From NCBI GenBank assembly GCA_031771865.1, contig JASISA010000040.1, positions 434,001 to 498,000 on the forward strand: a stretch of DNA of 64,000 bases, written 5' to 3'. Position numbers and translations under genes: made by a program. The DNA is from Nothophaeocryptopus gaeumannii (Eukaryota; Ascomycota; Dothideomycetes; Mycosphaerellales; Mycosphaerellaceae). Under the pieces are notes generated by a model that ran no database searches, was not told where the DNA came from, and saw only the letters and a program-made list of their open reading frames with translations. This document shows, in pieces, positions 39,014 to 50,563 of this stretch (the stretch's first letter is position 1; the number at the start of each line of letters is the position of its first letter).

Positions 39014-41580
39014 TCAAATCTCCAGTTTCTCCCACTTACTCAACACCTCATCCATCCTCTCACTATTCTCATGATCCCGCGCTGTCGTGAAATTGGGAAA
39101 CTTGCTATTCACCAACCGTAAGTCACTCGGCCTCCATGCCGTATCACTCATAATCTGCAACAGGGTTCTCGTATTCTGGCTCAGTACAATCTTCTGACTG
39201 AGCGCAGTATGGTACGTCATCCTCGCGATGCCCCGAGCGATCATGACTTCCACGCCGGTGCCGAGCATACATCGGAAGACCTCGTCGAAAGCGGAGTGCG
39301 AGTCGCGGATGATAGAGTCGTTGAGTTGTTCGGTGGCTTGGGGAGAGGCAATGGTCGTAGGGTCTGTGAGTTCGGGGTCGAGGACAAGGACAGAGGCTGT
39401 GACAGCTTGGAGTTGGAGGAGCCAGGCGGGTGTAATTTTAAGGCCGTAGCGTTGACGAAAGTCGGAAAGGTTTTGAGCAGCTTTGTGAGCTAGAGAAATG
39501 GCCGTAGAGAGTTTCTCTTGCGCCATATGGACCATTTCTTGCTTTTCTGCCTCTGCTAGAGGAGAGTCCCTGTCCGATGCGTCGTCTTGAACATCTTGCT
39601 CCGACTGCAATCGGTTTCGAGCGACTACGAGGAGAATCATATGGAAGGCCAGATAGGAAGCGCTAAGATCAAAGGTAAGCTTCGTGCTAAAACCAGCGGA
39701 TTCAATACGTACTGCAATTCCCACGTTGCTATACTCATTGGCCATATGTAGTGTAACTCGAAAGGCAGACGATCATACCACTGGCTCAGTCTCGCTGAGA
39801 GTAAATCTACTTCGCCAGCGAAGTGGCGAGTGGTTGTGTTGCGCTGCTTATTGATTGTGAGGAGCTCGTGCATATCCTGGAAAATTTCTGTAACCCGTGC
39901 TCTTTCTTGAACATACAAAGTAGGTCGATAAAGCACTGGAGACGTCGTCAATGGGTACCCGATCCAGGCCTCAACGACGTCATCGAATGTGCTGTTGATG
40001 GTGGGAAGCCCAGATACACGCATCTCTGCTGTTCTGTCACTCATGAAAGCTATGAGCATGATCCTGATGTGGTCAGTGGGGTAAGATAACAGAACGTGGA
40101 AGAGATAAAGGTTTACGGACAAATGTGTACATTTTGCGGTCCAATGAGTGGCGAGTCTTGCTCTGTCGAGGTCGCGTTTTGCAATCCCGTGTGTAGAGCT
40201 AACAGTCTCGTTGCTTTGCACTGGTATCTGGTTGTTGAGCTGCACCGCGATTGGTACAAGTGAGAGTCCGAGCCTGTCTTTTGCCCGGTAATTGGACCTA
40301 GGTACAACTGTAAGTCTCTGTTCAGATAAATGAAGGTTGTGCGAACTGACTCCAAACTCAAGATGCACAGTGCTTGCACGTTGGTCAGTGACGGGCGGTA
40401 TTCTTCAAGGGACCAGAGTCGAAGAGCTTCATTGTGAAAGCGTTGACCGCGAGTTATGCGATCCCGATCTTGGTCCGAAAATGATACAGTGTGCTCAGAG
40501 TGCAGCTTCCTTCTCAGTCAGTGCCCTTGTCCTCGGACGATGTCTTGTTTGTGGACTTACGCTGGCGATAGCGCAGATGCTGTTGACCAAGAAAGGCGAG
40601 CAAAAATGGGAGCTCAATACCTGCGAACGCATTCCTACGTTGAACAATGATCGGGTCAACGAGAAATTACATGAAGATCTTGCTCAAGATGTTTTGCTCA
40701 CCCAATAAAAAGAGATCTTGCTCGACAAAGCGCCAAGTTGGATTGATCCAAGCGAGGAAAAGCGAGACTAGATGTGAGACGGCTTCATCGCTTGCAGTAA
40801 GGCTTGTCCATGGCGACGCTGGCACAACATGTAGAGGATGGTCCTCATTCTGCGTGCTCTTTCTGAACAAAGACGAATTCTCCGCATCACGACCAGAACG
40901 AGAATTACTGTCTGATCTCGCCCTGGCATCTTCAAGTGATAGGTCAGATTGGCCGGTCCCCAATCGTTCCGATCGACCCAATAGAGCCTCGAGATAGGGT
41001 ACGTGGACGGTGCGATTAGAGTATATGCGATAGTCTTGAGGATTTGGGAGAAGAAGGGCGTCCGGGCCCGACTGCAATGTCGATGCTGCAAGTCGGGTGA
41101 TGTCCTGAAGTGAACCCGAAAAATGTGCCAGAGTTATCAAGAAGCTTGCATGCGCCAGAATATATGGTCGGCTTCTCGGTGGTTTCGGGAACTGATCAGG
41201 TGGAAGAGAGCTTCATAAGACTGGACGGACCGAGATCTCTCATCAAGATTGCGCTTGGAGGCCTGCGAGCGTGTCTCGCCATCCTTGGTCACATAGACGC
41301 ATCGCAGACCTCGACTCGCACAAGAATTACATGGCCGAAGGGCGTCGCACTTGATCTTCTTCAGTCGACAGTATTCGCAAGACGCAGAAGCAATATGGGT
41401 CCTTTTCGCGCGCGTGATCGATTTCCGCGAGCCAGATCCAGAAGCGGGAGTTTGGCTTGTTGATTGCTGCAGGCCGCTGGACGCAGCAGTGGGGCGGAAG
41501 GCCTTGGTCTCGTCCTGAGCAGACTGTCAGGGCATTGCAGACGGGAAATTCCGCGCGAAACATACATCGGGCGTCGCCAT
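39014..41580 (-). pseudogene. Zn2Cys6 transcription factor of the ring-cleavage group, one-base frameshift
   Basis: Seven exons by splice signals: 41566-41580, 40702-41514, 40561-40634, 40351-40505, 40121-40297, 39713-40063, 39014-39662. Exon 1 encodes only MATPD. The zinc cluster is at residues 51-77 (CEYCRLKKIKCD, CNSC, LRC; spacing Cx2Cx6Cx5Cx2Cx6C). Splicing restores fungal_trans blocks: LFLLGMRSQVLSS, CAIASLHSE, RFHNEALRLWSLEE, SNYRAKDRLGLSL and TWELHASYLAFHMILL. The exon 5/6 join uses a weak GTCCGT donor, and that intron could be retained. Near plus 41125, after FWRMQAS, the frame meets TGA TAA and the protein resumes one base off (LITLAHFSGSLQDITRL). Total exon length is 2234 nt, one short of 745 codons. 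If real, the frameshift leaves only the zinc domain. Homologous along its length to the factor at 2-1405. Likely controller of the dioxygenase group, by position. Confidence 0.75.
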
Positions 41581-43074
41581 TACCATGGACGCAGTATATC
41601 GATATCGAGTTCCCCTCGAAGTCGCGTCGAATGCATAGCCCCATATCGAGCCGAACCGCGGGACCTTTCTCTTAGTCGAACGTCGCCTCACCAATGCCGC
41701 TGTGTATGGCCGTTCTCTGCGCGGTCTAGCTTTGTCCGAGGCCAGTGAGGAGGTTATAATAATAATGTCGCCGTCACTGAACGTAATCTACGCACAAGTT
41801 GCGAGAACGAATCGGAAGTCGGAGAGAAGGGGCGGCTGTCCCCGTCGGCTGACTCAGCTCTGTACATGCACCGTCCAATCAACACTTTAATCCCATCCGT
41901 TGAACCCAGTGAGCCATCAGGCACAGCATGAAGTCAAGATGTCTGCTGAAAGTGAACATGTGAAAGCCTTGCGTGCCTGCCTTCCTTCTCAGCCCATGAG
42001 GTGTACACTTCTAAACATGTGCAGGCCTGTTCGCTCACCGTTCACCTACCGCAGCTCTCCCTTCTGGGACACCGGCCGAGCTCGTTCGATCTTTCAGGTT
42101 AACCATCTTACCGCGAGATTAGTACTGTAGTGCGTGAGCATACGGGAATACCTCGTGCTGACTGTTTTGCTTTTTGCTCGCCGTGACAGCAATTTCTTTT
42201 TGCTGTGGGTCGGTCGGGCTGATGTCGGTGTCGAGATCGTGAGGCCGAAGTTGTGCCGCAGCGGAAAGGGCAGGCTGGTCCGTGGTCTTCACATGTGAAG
42301 TAGAAGAGGCACTTTCAGATGGATATTATTGTGTTGTAGGTGATGGCACCAGTCAGGCCAGTTCATATCACGGACGCAAGCCCCTGCCAGCATCGACGTC
42401 ACGATCAGCGACCAGGAAAAGCTCGCACGTGATCAACTTCGACGTTGGTTTGGTTCTCTCCGGACACCGCTGCTCTCCATCTTACACACTGCCATGCTTT
42501 CTGGTGCGGGCCAGAGCGGTCTCGTGGTACGGTCGCAGAATCCGTGTCCGGCGAACATTTCGGACTGTTCTTGCGAAGATGAGAGGCTCTGCTGCGTTCC
42601 GGTCGTGGCCGGCCTGTACGACTTCGTTCAGCTCCTGATGGTTCTGGCCTGTTTAGAAGGCGCCAACAGTAAGCCGTGACTCAAGGCTGAGGTCAGGCTA
42701 CCACATTACACACGGAGCATGCTCCAGTCAAGTGGGATAAGTGTTTGATCATGGCCTGATGCGCCGTCTTTCCTTCACCATCTCCACGCCCAACTACCGA
42801 GGACATCCAGCTTATTGGTTTTCGAGGGTGTTATCGTCGTCCCTGATCTGGATGCGTAGGCGGAGCTTATGCGTATCATCGTATGCAAGTAATTCGGTAC
42901 CTTGCTGCAGTGACATCGCAGTAACATTGTCGTTGTGGGAAGAAGCCTGACACGACAAACTTTCCTCCCCCACATCACAGGGCACGCCGTCCGACGATCA
43001 ACCAGCGATCTTGCTTGCTACTGCAACACCTTTGCAGCACCCCAAGCACACTGATGCGAACGCATCAGTTCACA
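41581..43074. other. Long intergenic region, no supported gene
   Basis: About 1.5 kb. ORFs at 41900-42130 and 42282-42679 lack motifs. One small ORF (42494-42679 plus, 61 codons) has clustered Cys (NPCPANISDCSCEDERLCC) but no signal peptide at its start, so I do not call it. The region includes the promoters of the regulator (minus) and the cyclophilin (plus). Confidence 0.4.
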
Positions 43075-44333
43075 ATGGCCAACATGAATAGGCCGAGAGT
43101 GTACCTGGATGTCAACATTGGAGAGGAGCCTGCTGGCAGGTTGACCATCGAGCTGTTCACGGACAAGACGCCCAAGACATGTGAAAAGTAAGTGGGAAGG
43201 GGATCGAGCACGCGAGCATCCGACAACATTGTGGACATTACTTGTACTGCCAGACAGGACAGAAACACTGACACGGCAGCAGCTTCCGCCAGCTGTGCAC
43301 CGGCGAGCACAATGGACTGTCCTACACCAAGACGCCATTCCACCGCATCATCGACGAATTCATGATCCAAGGCGGCGACATCAAGAATGGAGACGGCACG
43401 GGCATCACAAGCATATACGATGGAGGAAAGCAGTTTGAAGACGAGAACCTCGACTGGCGCGAGATGGACACAGCAGGCCTAGTGTGCTCGGCGAATCGCG
43501 GAAGGGATACCAACGGAAGCCAATTCTTCATCACTTTGACAGAGTGCTCGCACCTGAACGGCAAGCACACCATCTTTGGCAAAGTGATGTCTGGCGAAGA
43601 CACCTTACGACGGATTGCGAGCGTTGCGGTCGACAAGAACGACGGGCCGGTAGATCCAGTCTTGATATCTCGATGCGGCGAGCTGGAGCGGAAGAAGGCC
43701 AAGCACGATTCCATACACAATACTTCAACACAAGCGAGCACCGACGATCGGGGTCGCAGAAGAAAAAGCGATCCTTCGGACGACGAGATGGATGTGACGC
43801 CACCACCAACACGGGCGGTACGCCGGAGTAGGAGACAGAGCGAAACGGTTGTCGATGAGGGTCTGAGAGGTCGGCCTCGCTTGCAGTCACACTCGGGCTC
43901 AACCTCGAATTCCATCGAAGAGGAGACCGAGCCATCTGATAACTCACCTGTGAAGAAGCACAAGCGGAAGCGCAGCCAATCGCCAAGCAGGCACTTGGAC
44001 AGGCGGGATGAAACAGCTGCCTACGAGAGGAGAAGGAGAAGTCTACCGAATCAGTATAAGGATGATCGCGATCATGATCGTGACCGCGTCGATGGAGATC
44101 GTTATCGACCTGGTCCACGTCGAGGAGACTCTCACGTACATCGAGACGACTATGCAGGGCGGAGAGGAGGAGACGACCGCTATCGGTCTGGCCGTCGTGA
44201 TGAGGGTCGACAGGACAGTCACGGCCGACTCGGAGGCGGAGGGGGAGGCGGCGGAGGGTTCGACGACTACGAACCTCCGGTCAAGTTCAAAGGCCGCGGA
44301 GTGATGAAGTATCGTGAACCTGGAAGACTGTGA
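43075..44333 (+). CDS. RS-domain cyclophilin (peptidyl-prolyl isomerase)
   Basis: Exon 1 43075-43187, exon 2 43283-44333; the 95-nt intron (GTAAGT, CAGCAG) joins KTCE to NFRQLCTGE. Product 387 residues. The cyclophilin domain spans about residues 8-175 with catalytic FHRIIDEFMIQGGD, GSQFFITL and GKHTIFGKV. The Trp that binds cyclosporin in cyclophilin A is replaced by His (SHLNGKH), as in several nuclear large cyclophilins. The rest is acidic, then Arg/Ser- and Arg/Asp-rich (KHKRKRSQSPSR, RDHDRDRVDGDR), with a Gly run and the end VKFKGRGVMKYRE. This is the build of nuclear SR-cyclophilins, which associate with splicing or transcription machinery. The isomerase residues look intact. Confidence 0.92.
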
Positions 44334-44792
44334 CAATGTGAAACGACAAGCACGACCAAAATGTTTTCTTGGGACCTCTGTCTGTGTATTATACTGCGGT
44401 GTCTCGTGTTGGTTCACAAGGCTTGAGACTCGATGGGCTTCCTTGGTTGGGCCTACCGTATTACTTTTCTTGTCAACATCAGCTTGGAAGCTGTCCTCGC
44501 ATTCAGTGTGTTCATCGCACCTTCCCCGCAAACATGACTCTTCCGAATCCGGAAGGACGTCAACTGATGCAATCATCGTGCATAAACTCAGGAACAGAAA
44601 GCTTCCTACCGCCGCAGAGCTAGGTTTAACCGCCTCGCAAATTTCATTGTAGCCTGCTGCGATGCAACATGCAGCGTGCAGTCCGCGTGTTCGCTGTAGA
44701 TCCTTGGTCCTTCGGATGACCACTACAAAGACGACCATGCCGCCCAGACTTAGATGTTCTAACACACAACACACCTCCCGGACTGCACAAGC
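44334..44792. other. Intergenic region between cyclophilin and esterase
   Basis: About 460 bp, no gene seen. Contains the 3' end of the cyclophilin transcript and the promoter of the esterase. Confidence 0.45.
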
Positions 44793-46034
44793 ATGCGTTC
44801 AATCGTACTCCTAGGCTTTGCTGGCAGCGCTTTGGCGGGTCGACCTGGACATCCATACGGGCCTCCCCCACCTCAGAGTAGCTCCTCTTCGACAGAACCA
44901 TGGAAGCTGCACACGTTCACATCACTGGTCACATTTGGAGACAGCTATACAGACGACTCTCGACTAGGATACTTCAGTGAGAATAACTGCACAGCGCCTC
45001 CAGTGGGATGGGTTGATCCAGCGGTACGCATTCATGATCATAAGACCCAACACCTTGTATCATGCTGACTTCACTCAACAGAACTATCATTCCGCCTCAG
45101 GTGGTCGTCCATGGCCTCAATACGTCGCCCAGTACTCCGGGGCCAAGATATACAACTATGCTGTCTCGGGTGCTGTATGCAGCAACGATCTCACGCCCCG
45201 AGTGTATTTACCTCCAGACTGTCTCTTCCCAGCTGTGGAACAATACGAAATACCTACATTCATTGCAGACTCGAAATACGTTGAACCAGATGGGACGAAG
45301 TTCCTGGATATCCCTGTCGATGAGACTGTTTATTCTATCTGGATCGGAACCAACGACCTAGGCGTCAACTGCTTCTTAACGGATAGCCAGGTCAAGGAGA
45401 CGAATATCGTCAACTACACGAGTTGTGTATACGATCAGTTGAAGGGGGTGTACGACAATGGTGGACGGTACTTCGTTCTCCAGAATGTGGCTCCTCTAAA
45501 CCTCGCACCGATATATGCTTTGCCTGAGGATGGAGGCCTGGCTTCTGGGACGCAATATTGGCCGAACAAGCCAATCAACATAACGGAAATTTCGTATCGG
45601 ATGATGGAGCAGGTCGTTACGGTTAATGCCATCTACGAGTATCAGAGTCCCTTTGAAGTCTTGCTGTCGAAGAATTTCGAGGGGGCGCATTTTGCGGTGA
45701 TGGATATGCATGGGTTGGTAAGTTCGGCATTTACAACCAACATCTGCTGCTTGTTTAGATTGGGGCTCGCTAACTCCTGCGTGTCATGCAGATCACAGAT
45801 ATCTACAACAACCCACACGAATACTTGAACGGTACCGCCGTTCCGCTGAATGTGACAGGCTATGTCAATCATTGCAATGCGACAGGCGGCGCGTGCGTAG
45901 CAAACGTAAGCCCAGACAGCTTCCTTTGGTATGATGCTCTGCATCCAAGTGAGCAGACAGACCGCATCATCGCGCGAGCGTTTGTGGACGTCGTGAAGGG
46001 CGAGGGACGATGGGCGAGGTATTGGAGTAGCTGA
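44793..46034 (+). CDS. Secreted GDSL/SGNH esterase (CE16-like)
   Basis: Three exons: 44793-45023, 45082-45717, 45792-46034; product 369 residues; both introns in phase 0. A signal peptide (MRSIVLLGFAGSALAG) precedes a Pro/Ser linker. SGNH blocks: block I FGDSYTD with the nucleophile Ser51; block II Gly in NYAVSGAVCSN; block III GTNDLG; block V YDALHPSEQ with Asp337 and His340. Trp-Pro (GGRPWPQYVAQ) and several N-x-S/T sites are as in fungal carbohydrate-esterase family 16 acetylesterases, which remove acetyl groups from hemicellulose oligomers outside the cell. The substrate assignment is by resemblance only. Convergent with the P450 gene, 136 bp between stops. Confidence 0.9.
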
Positions 46035-46170
46035 GTCAATCCTGCACTCAATCCTGCACAGTTGAGATGTCACGTGGCTATGGAATTGTGGGGTGTCGAG
46101 GAAAGAGATTCAAAGAATGCTCGGTGCATTCATGGTCGTAAGATCACCCTCCACATTGAAGGCAGCCTCC

Positions 46171-47884
46171 TCATGCTGGCCTGTCCTTCCGCCTCCGAAT
46201 CTTGATCGTCGTTTTGGGAGGCGCATTGATCGGCCCCCACATGAAGTTCTTCGGCCTCTCTGGTAGAGACTGTACATCATAGTTCATCACCATGTACGCG
46301 AGGAACATCTTCAACTCGTGCTGAATGAAGAAGCGGCCGGGACTGCGTGAAGTCAGTGTCTAGTTCCATGTCCAATGAGATGGGTTGTTTGCACTCACCA
46401 AGCATGTCTTCCGTGTCCAAACGGCAGAAAGTCCTTGCTAGTACTGATCAAGCTCAGACTCTGCAACTTCAAATACTCCTTCTTATCTCCATCTTCTCCC
46501 AACTCAGCCTGTCTCCTCTCAAATTCCTCTCTTGGTCGCGAGAAGCGGAAAGCATCGTACGCATCCGGATTCTCATAGACATCGTCATCGCGATGCGGGC
46601 ACGTTGCAACGGAGATGTACTGTCCGTACGGAACCGTCCATCCTTCTTCGAGATTGGTCACACCTTCAGCCGCAACGACTTTCCTCGTCACGAGAACTGT
46701 AATGTCGAGCATACGCATCGACTCTCGGAGAGCAGAGTCGGTGCGGATGAGTTTGGAGAGTGAGGCTTTGGTCCACGTCTGACCGGATTCGGCGTATACG
46801 CGCTCGACTTCTTCGCGGATGCCTTCAAGATATCCTTTGCTTGGATCGGAGCCCAGGAGATCGAGGAGCGTGGCGACGATTGTGAGGAGGGTCGTGTGGT
46901 TTGCGGCAAATTCGATGGCCATCAGACTTCGGACCATGTGAGTAGGATCGAGTTGCTCGAATTTGCCTTCTTCTTTGGCAATGCGGATGTGCCACGTGAG
47001 GTAGTCTTCGGGAATATCGATTTTGGTGTCTTTGCCGTCCATGTCGGCGATGCGTTGTTTGATGATCGGAATGACATGCTTCGCTACTTTGTTTGAATGG
47101 TACCGGTTCGGAAGGGCGATGAGTGGCATCAAGATTGGCTTGAGAGGCGCTGGGAGCGTTTGACTGGCGAAAATGCATAGAATCACATCGTTCGCAAAGT
47201 CTCGTCCTGCCTTGAGGAATCCTTCATTCTTGGCGAGTGGCAAGCCGGTGAACAGGTAGTTGCTCATCCTGGAGACGAAATGGGCCATGATGTCCATGAC
47301 GTCGAACGTCTGCCATTCCTGTGTGTCTCTGCCCCAAAGCTCGTCGAAGGTGTCGCCAATGCCGTCCCAGACTCGCGGCACGACATCTTGAAGTCTTCGA
47401 GCAAGAGACTTATGTATAACATGCTCGTGGAAGAGGTCCTGGAGTAGTTTGGGATTTCCAAAAGCCCATGGGCCGGCGAGAGTATCGTAGTGAGCTGCAC
47501 CCACGCTCAAGACATGATCAGGATGGTCCAAGACCCATCCGAGCTTTTCATTTGGGAGTACGACGTGCTTTTTTCCACCACCGTCCGACACTATGTAAGG
47601 TTTCCCATTCTTGGAGTACTGCGAACACGTCAACTTTGCCGTATTGTGAATAGAATGGTAGATCTGACCTTTTGATAACCCTCTTTAAGCCATTTCCGAA
47701 TGTTTACGATGCTCGCCCAGGTTGACCAGTACTCAGCGCCCGGGTTGCTGGAGGCCTTACCGACCCATGGTAAATTCGGAAGGCCGCGAGTATGGACGAT
47801 GAAAGCAGAGGAGAATGTCCACGCCGCTAGCAAGACGGCCACTGATACCAAAGGCCGCTCGAGTAGGATACTCCAAATCTCCAT
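46171..47884 (-). CDS. Cytochrome P450 monooxygenase
   Basis: Three exons: 47669-47884, 46399-47618, 46342 down to 46171; product 535 residues. The N-terminus has a membrane anchor (LVSVAVLLAAWTFSSAFIV) followed by GLPNLPWVG. The exon 1/2 splice joins GYQK to YSKNGKPYIV. The exon 2/3 splice rebuilds the haem-binding loop FGHGRHACPGRF, with Cys479 as the iron ligand, a motif present in neither exon alone. Also seen: ExxR as ESMR (LRESMRMLDI), the PERF-like region as FRFSRP, and an I-helix with FAANHTT in place of the usual A/GGxxT. The KNGKPYIVSD and LSVG blocks resemble the ent-kaurene-oxidase/CYP68-like group. ER membrane, NADPH-P450-reductase dependent; substrate unknown. No biosynthetic core gene is adjacent. 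Confidence 0.93.
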
Positions 47885-48926
47885 GGCTCGTGACGGTCCG
47901 GTAGACGTCAGACGCGTTCTCAGCTGAACCCGGGGGGCAGCGAGTCTAGAAGTAGAACTAGCTTTCCAGTAGTGGGTGGCGATCTGTACGGTTAGGGATG
48001 ATGGAGGTACTGTAGAAGAGCAGAGGAGATGTAATGGCTGTCCCCGGATCGCTTCTCATCCGATACGGCTACACATACGGAGTACACCGAGGGCTCTCAC
48101 ACTGACCCACGCACACACGGGAGGCCTGTCCACAGTCTCTCCAATGACCTGTACAGACGCCGGCATTGGTCGACGATCGGCGACAACCTTCTCGCTGTGC
48201 TCGCACTGTGTCCAAGGCCAAGACTTCAACATCACCGGTGCCAGCATCCTCCCAATACTGCTGTTGCCATCTGTAACATCTCCTGCCTCTGAACGCGAAA
48301 CATCATAGACAGTCTGTCCTGTCGTTCGATATCATCGGAGAATATCCTGTTCTTGGCGCGGCTCTCTGTGATCCCGATGGCTCCTTCTCCGCGCGCCACG
48401 AACCTGGTCAGAACCTTCTTCACGCGCCGTGGCTGGTCCCATACGACTCCCTCAAGTTCCCATGGCCAACATGCGCTGCCGGGTTTCATATTACGATGCA
48501 GGTATTGCGCATGTTGCACATGCCTTAGGATAAGTATCTATCTCATTCTTGAGTCATTCATGCAGGACATAAGGAACTACCCTTAGTACGAACGCCATAT
48601 CATAGAAGAAGCGCGACGAAAGAAAGGGAGCCATCGAGAAGCGCCGGGTAGGGACAAGAGCTGGCGAGAACGACAAGCAAACAAGCAAACAAGCGAAAGA
48701 GTAGGAAGAGCAGGAAGTGGAACCGATTGTTCGAAGAGAAGGCCCTTCAAACCTGCAGGTGATCCTCCTGTGTTGCCATCTCGCGCACCAACTACCCCAG
48801 ACGCGGCGGGCAAGACGGTCTGGAGGCAGAGACGGATCGGTACATCTCGAGAGAACCAGTGTAAGTGGAGTTTGTGCTCCAGGATAGCAGACGGCGGCGG
48901 CGGTGACGGCAACGGCGATTGCAGCA
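47885..48926. other. Divergent intergenic region between P450 and RlpA-like gene
   Basis: About 1 kb with no supported gene; ORFs on the minus strand (48554-49159) are antisense to the RlpA-like gene and lack motifs. Promoters of both flanking genes lie here. Confidence 0.45.
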
Positions 48927-49746
48927 ATGGCATCTTTACCTTCAGAAGACCCGGGGAAGGGTCCGCGGGAGCATGTGCATGTAATGCCAGAATGGGAGCA
49001 CATCGCGGCCGCGAAGGCCATGGAGAGTGGAGGGGCACAATCACAGGCACAAATTGAAGGTGGACGGCCGTTGAGGAAGCCCGTGCCTGCGTCTTCTGCT
49101 TTTGCAATGGCCAGTGCGCCGAACAACATCAAAACTGCGAGTGTGAATTGGTTCGACAAAGTCTTTCCCCCTCACAAGACCTACTTTGGACGCAGCAGAA
49201 GAACGTTCATCACCATACTCGCAGTCACAATCGTGGCAATCATTGCTCTCATCATCGGCCTGGCCGCTGGACTCAGCGCCGGTCATCCAAGGTGAGCACC
49301 AGAAACGGGAGCGGCGGCGTCAGACTATCGTACTGACTACCATGCAGCAAGAAGCCAAGCAGCTTCAAGGGCGCTCTAGAGTCTGGTGACTTGACCACCT
49401 ACGCCGTGGGCCCTGCCTCAGCACCAGGTAGGTCTCATTATGATCTCTGAGACCGTTCATTGCTGACCCTTCAGGCTCCTGCGGCGAGGGCGCCGTTGAT
49501 TCTGACTACGTTGTTGCCATCGACCACGCCACGTTCGACGCTGCCGGCACTGCCAACCCGAACGACAACCCGAACTGCAACCGCATGATTCACGCCGAGT
49601 ACGGTGGCAAGTCCGTCAACGTCAAGGTCATCGATCGATGCGTCGGCTGCGCCGTGGGCGATCTCGATATGGCTCTGGGCCCATTCCAGTACCTTACAGG
49701 TGCTACCACTGGTCGCTTCCAGGTGACCTGGACCTTCACCACCTAG
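48927..49746 (+). CDS. Membrane-anchored RlpA-like double-psi beta-barrel protein
   Basis: Three exons: 48927-49291, 49348-49427, 49475-49746; product 238 residues. The first 90 residues are hydrophilic and presumably cytosolic; then comes one membrane helix (about 93-118, TFITILAVTIVAIIALIIGLAAGL), a short linker (SFKGALESGDLTTYAVG) and a C-terminal barwin/expansin-like RlpA domain (SCGEGAVDSDYVVAIDHATFD, NPNCNRMI, VNVKVIDRCVGCAVGDLDMA, FQYLTG). The Cys pairs and the Asp of DRC and DLD are those of fungal RlpA-like proteins. The type II topology puts the barrel outside. Small secreted relatives act on the cell wall or inhibit proteases; this one is tethered. An in-frame ATG at 48903 would add eight residues. 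Confidence 0.85.
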
Positions 49747-50563
49747 TTTGCTCTCATTTGCTTTTACACGGAGTTCTGGTCACGGCTTGATACCCAAGGG
49801 ATTCAGGAATGGGATATGGGGATGAGGTGCAAACTGGTATACGGAACGGGGATACAGAGACTCAAAGCAGGAGCGGAACGTTTGATAGTAGACTAGTACG
49901 TCCGTACAGCCTCGGAATCAAGAGACGCGCAATTGGGGCGCACTGTGTAAGCTCCACTGCCCCTTGCGAAGACCATTGGGCTGACTTGAAGCCACGCGCA
50001 TTTCGTTGGTGTCTGCCAAGCCTGATCGTGACATGTGAAAAAAGCCTGATTTGAGGCGTCTCACAAAACGCGGAGATGGCAAACATATCAACACCCCCCA
50101 ATTCGTTGGTAGTCCCGAATTAGCAATTTGAGTATCACAGGCTGTGATTGAAGCAACGTCTCTGACGTATTCAGTGATGACTTGCAGCGTGGTGAGTGTC
50201 AAGATTGCCGTTTCCTGCCAGCTTTCTGCAACGAGCAGTCGCAACACTGGCTGAGCGGTCCGTGGCTGCATCTGCTAACGTCAACACCTTCTATTCGGCC
50301 TTATTTGTTCACTCACCAAACATCCATAGCGGCTCCTCTCCGGCATCTGAGTCCACACCCCTCGGCTGCCTTTCGTGCTCCATCTCACGTGGCAGGCCTA
50401 CCTTCACTCGCCGTCAACGAACTGGCTCAAAGCGTCTGCATTATTCGAGCTGCATCTCACATCAAACAAACACCAACACATCATAAGACGAGACCCGCGC
50501 GCCGCCTCAAGGTGACCGACACGACCACCGCCTGAGCACCTATCCATCCGCCACATCTTGACA
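49747..50563. other. Intergenic region, no supported gene
   Basis: About 820 bp; ORFs lack coding character. Contains the promoter of the gene at 50564. Confidence 0.45.

Noticed and set aside
42494..42679. Cys-clustered 61-codon ORF as a secreted peptide
   Set aside because: No signal peptide at the start, and the C-terminus is hydrophobic without a sensible pattern.
43322..44118. Minus-strand ORFs of about 200 codons
   Set aside because: Antisense to the Arg/Ser-rich cyclophilin tail, where reverse frames stay open by composition.
48554..49159. 201-codon minus ORF with a hydrophobic start
   Set aside because: Overlaps the promoter and first exon of the RlpA-like gene, with no motif; the plus-strand gene with three consistent exons is better supported.
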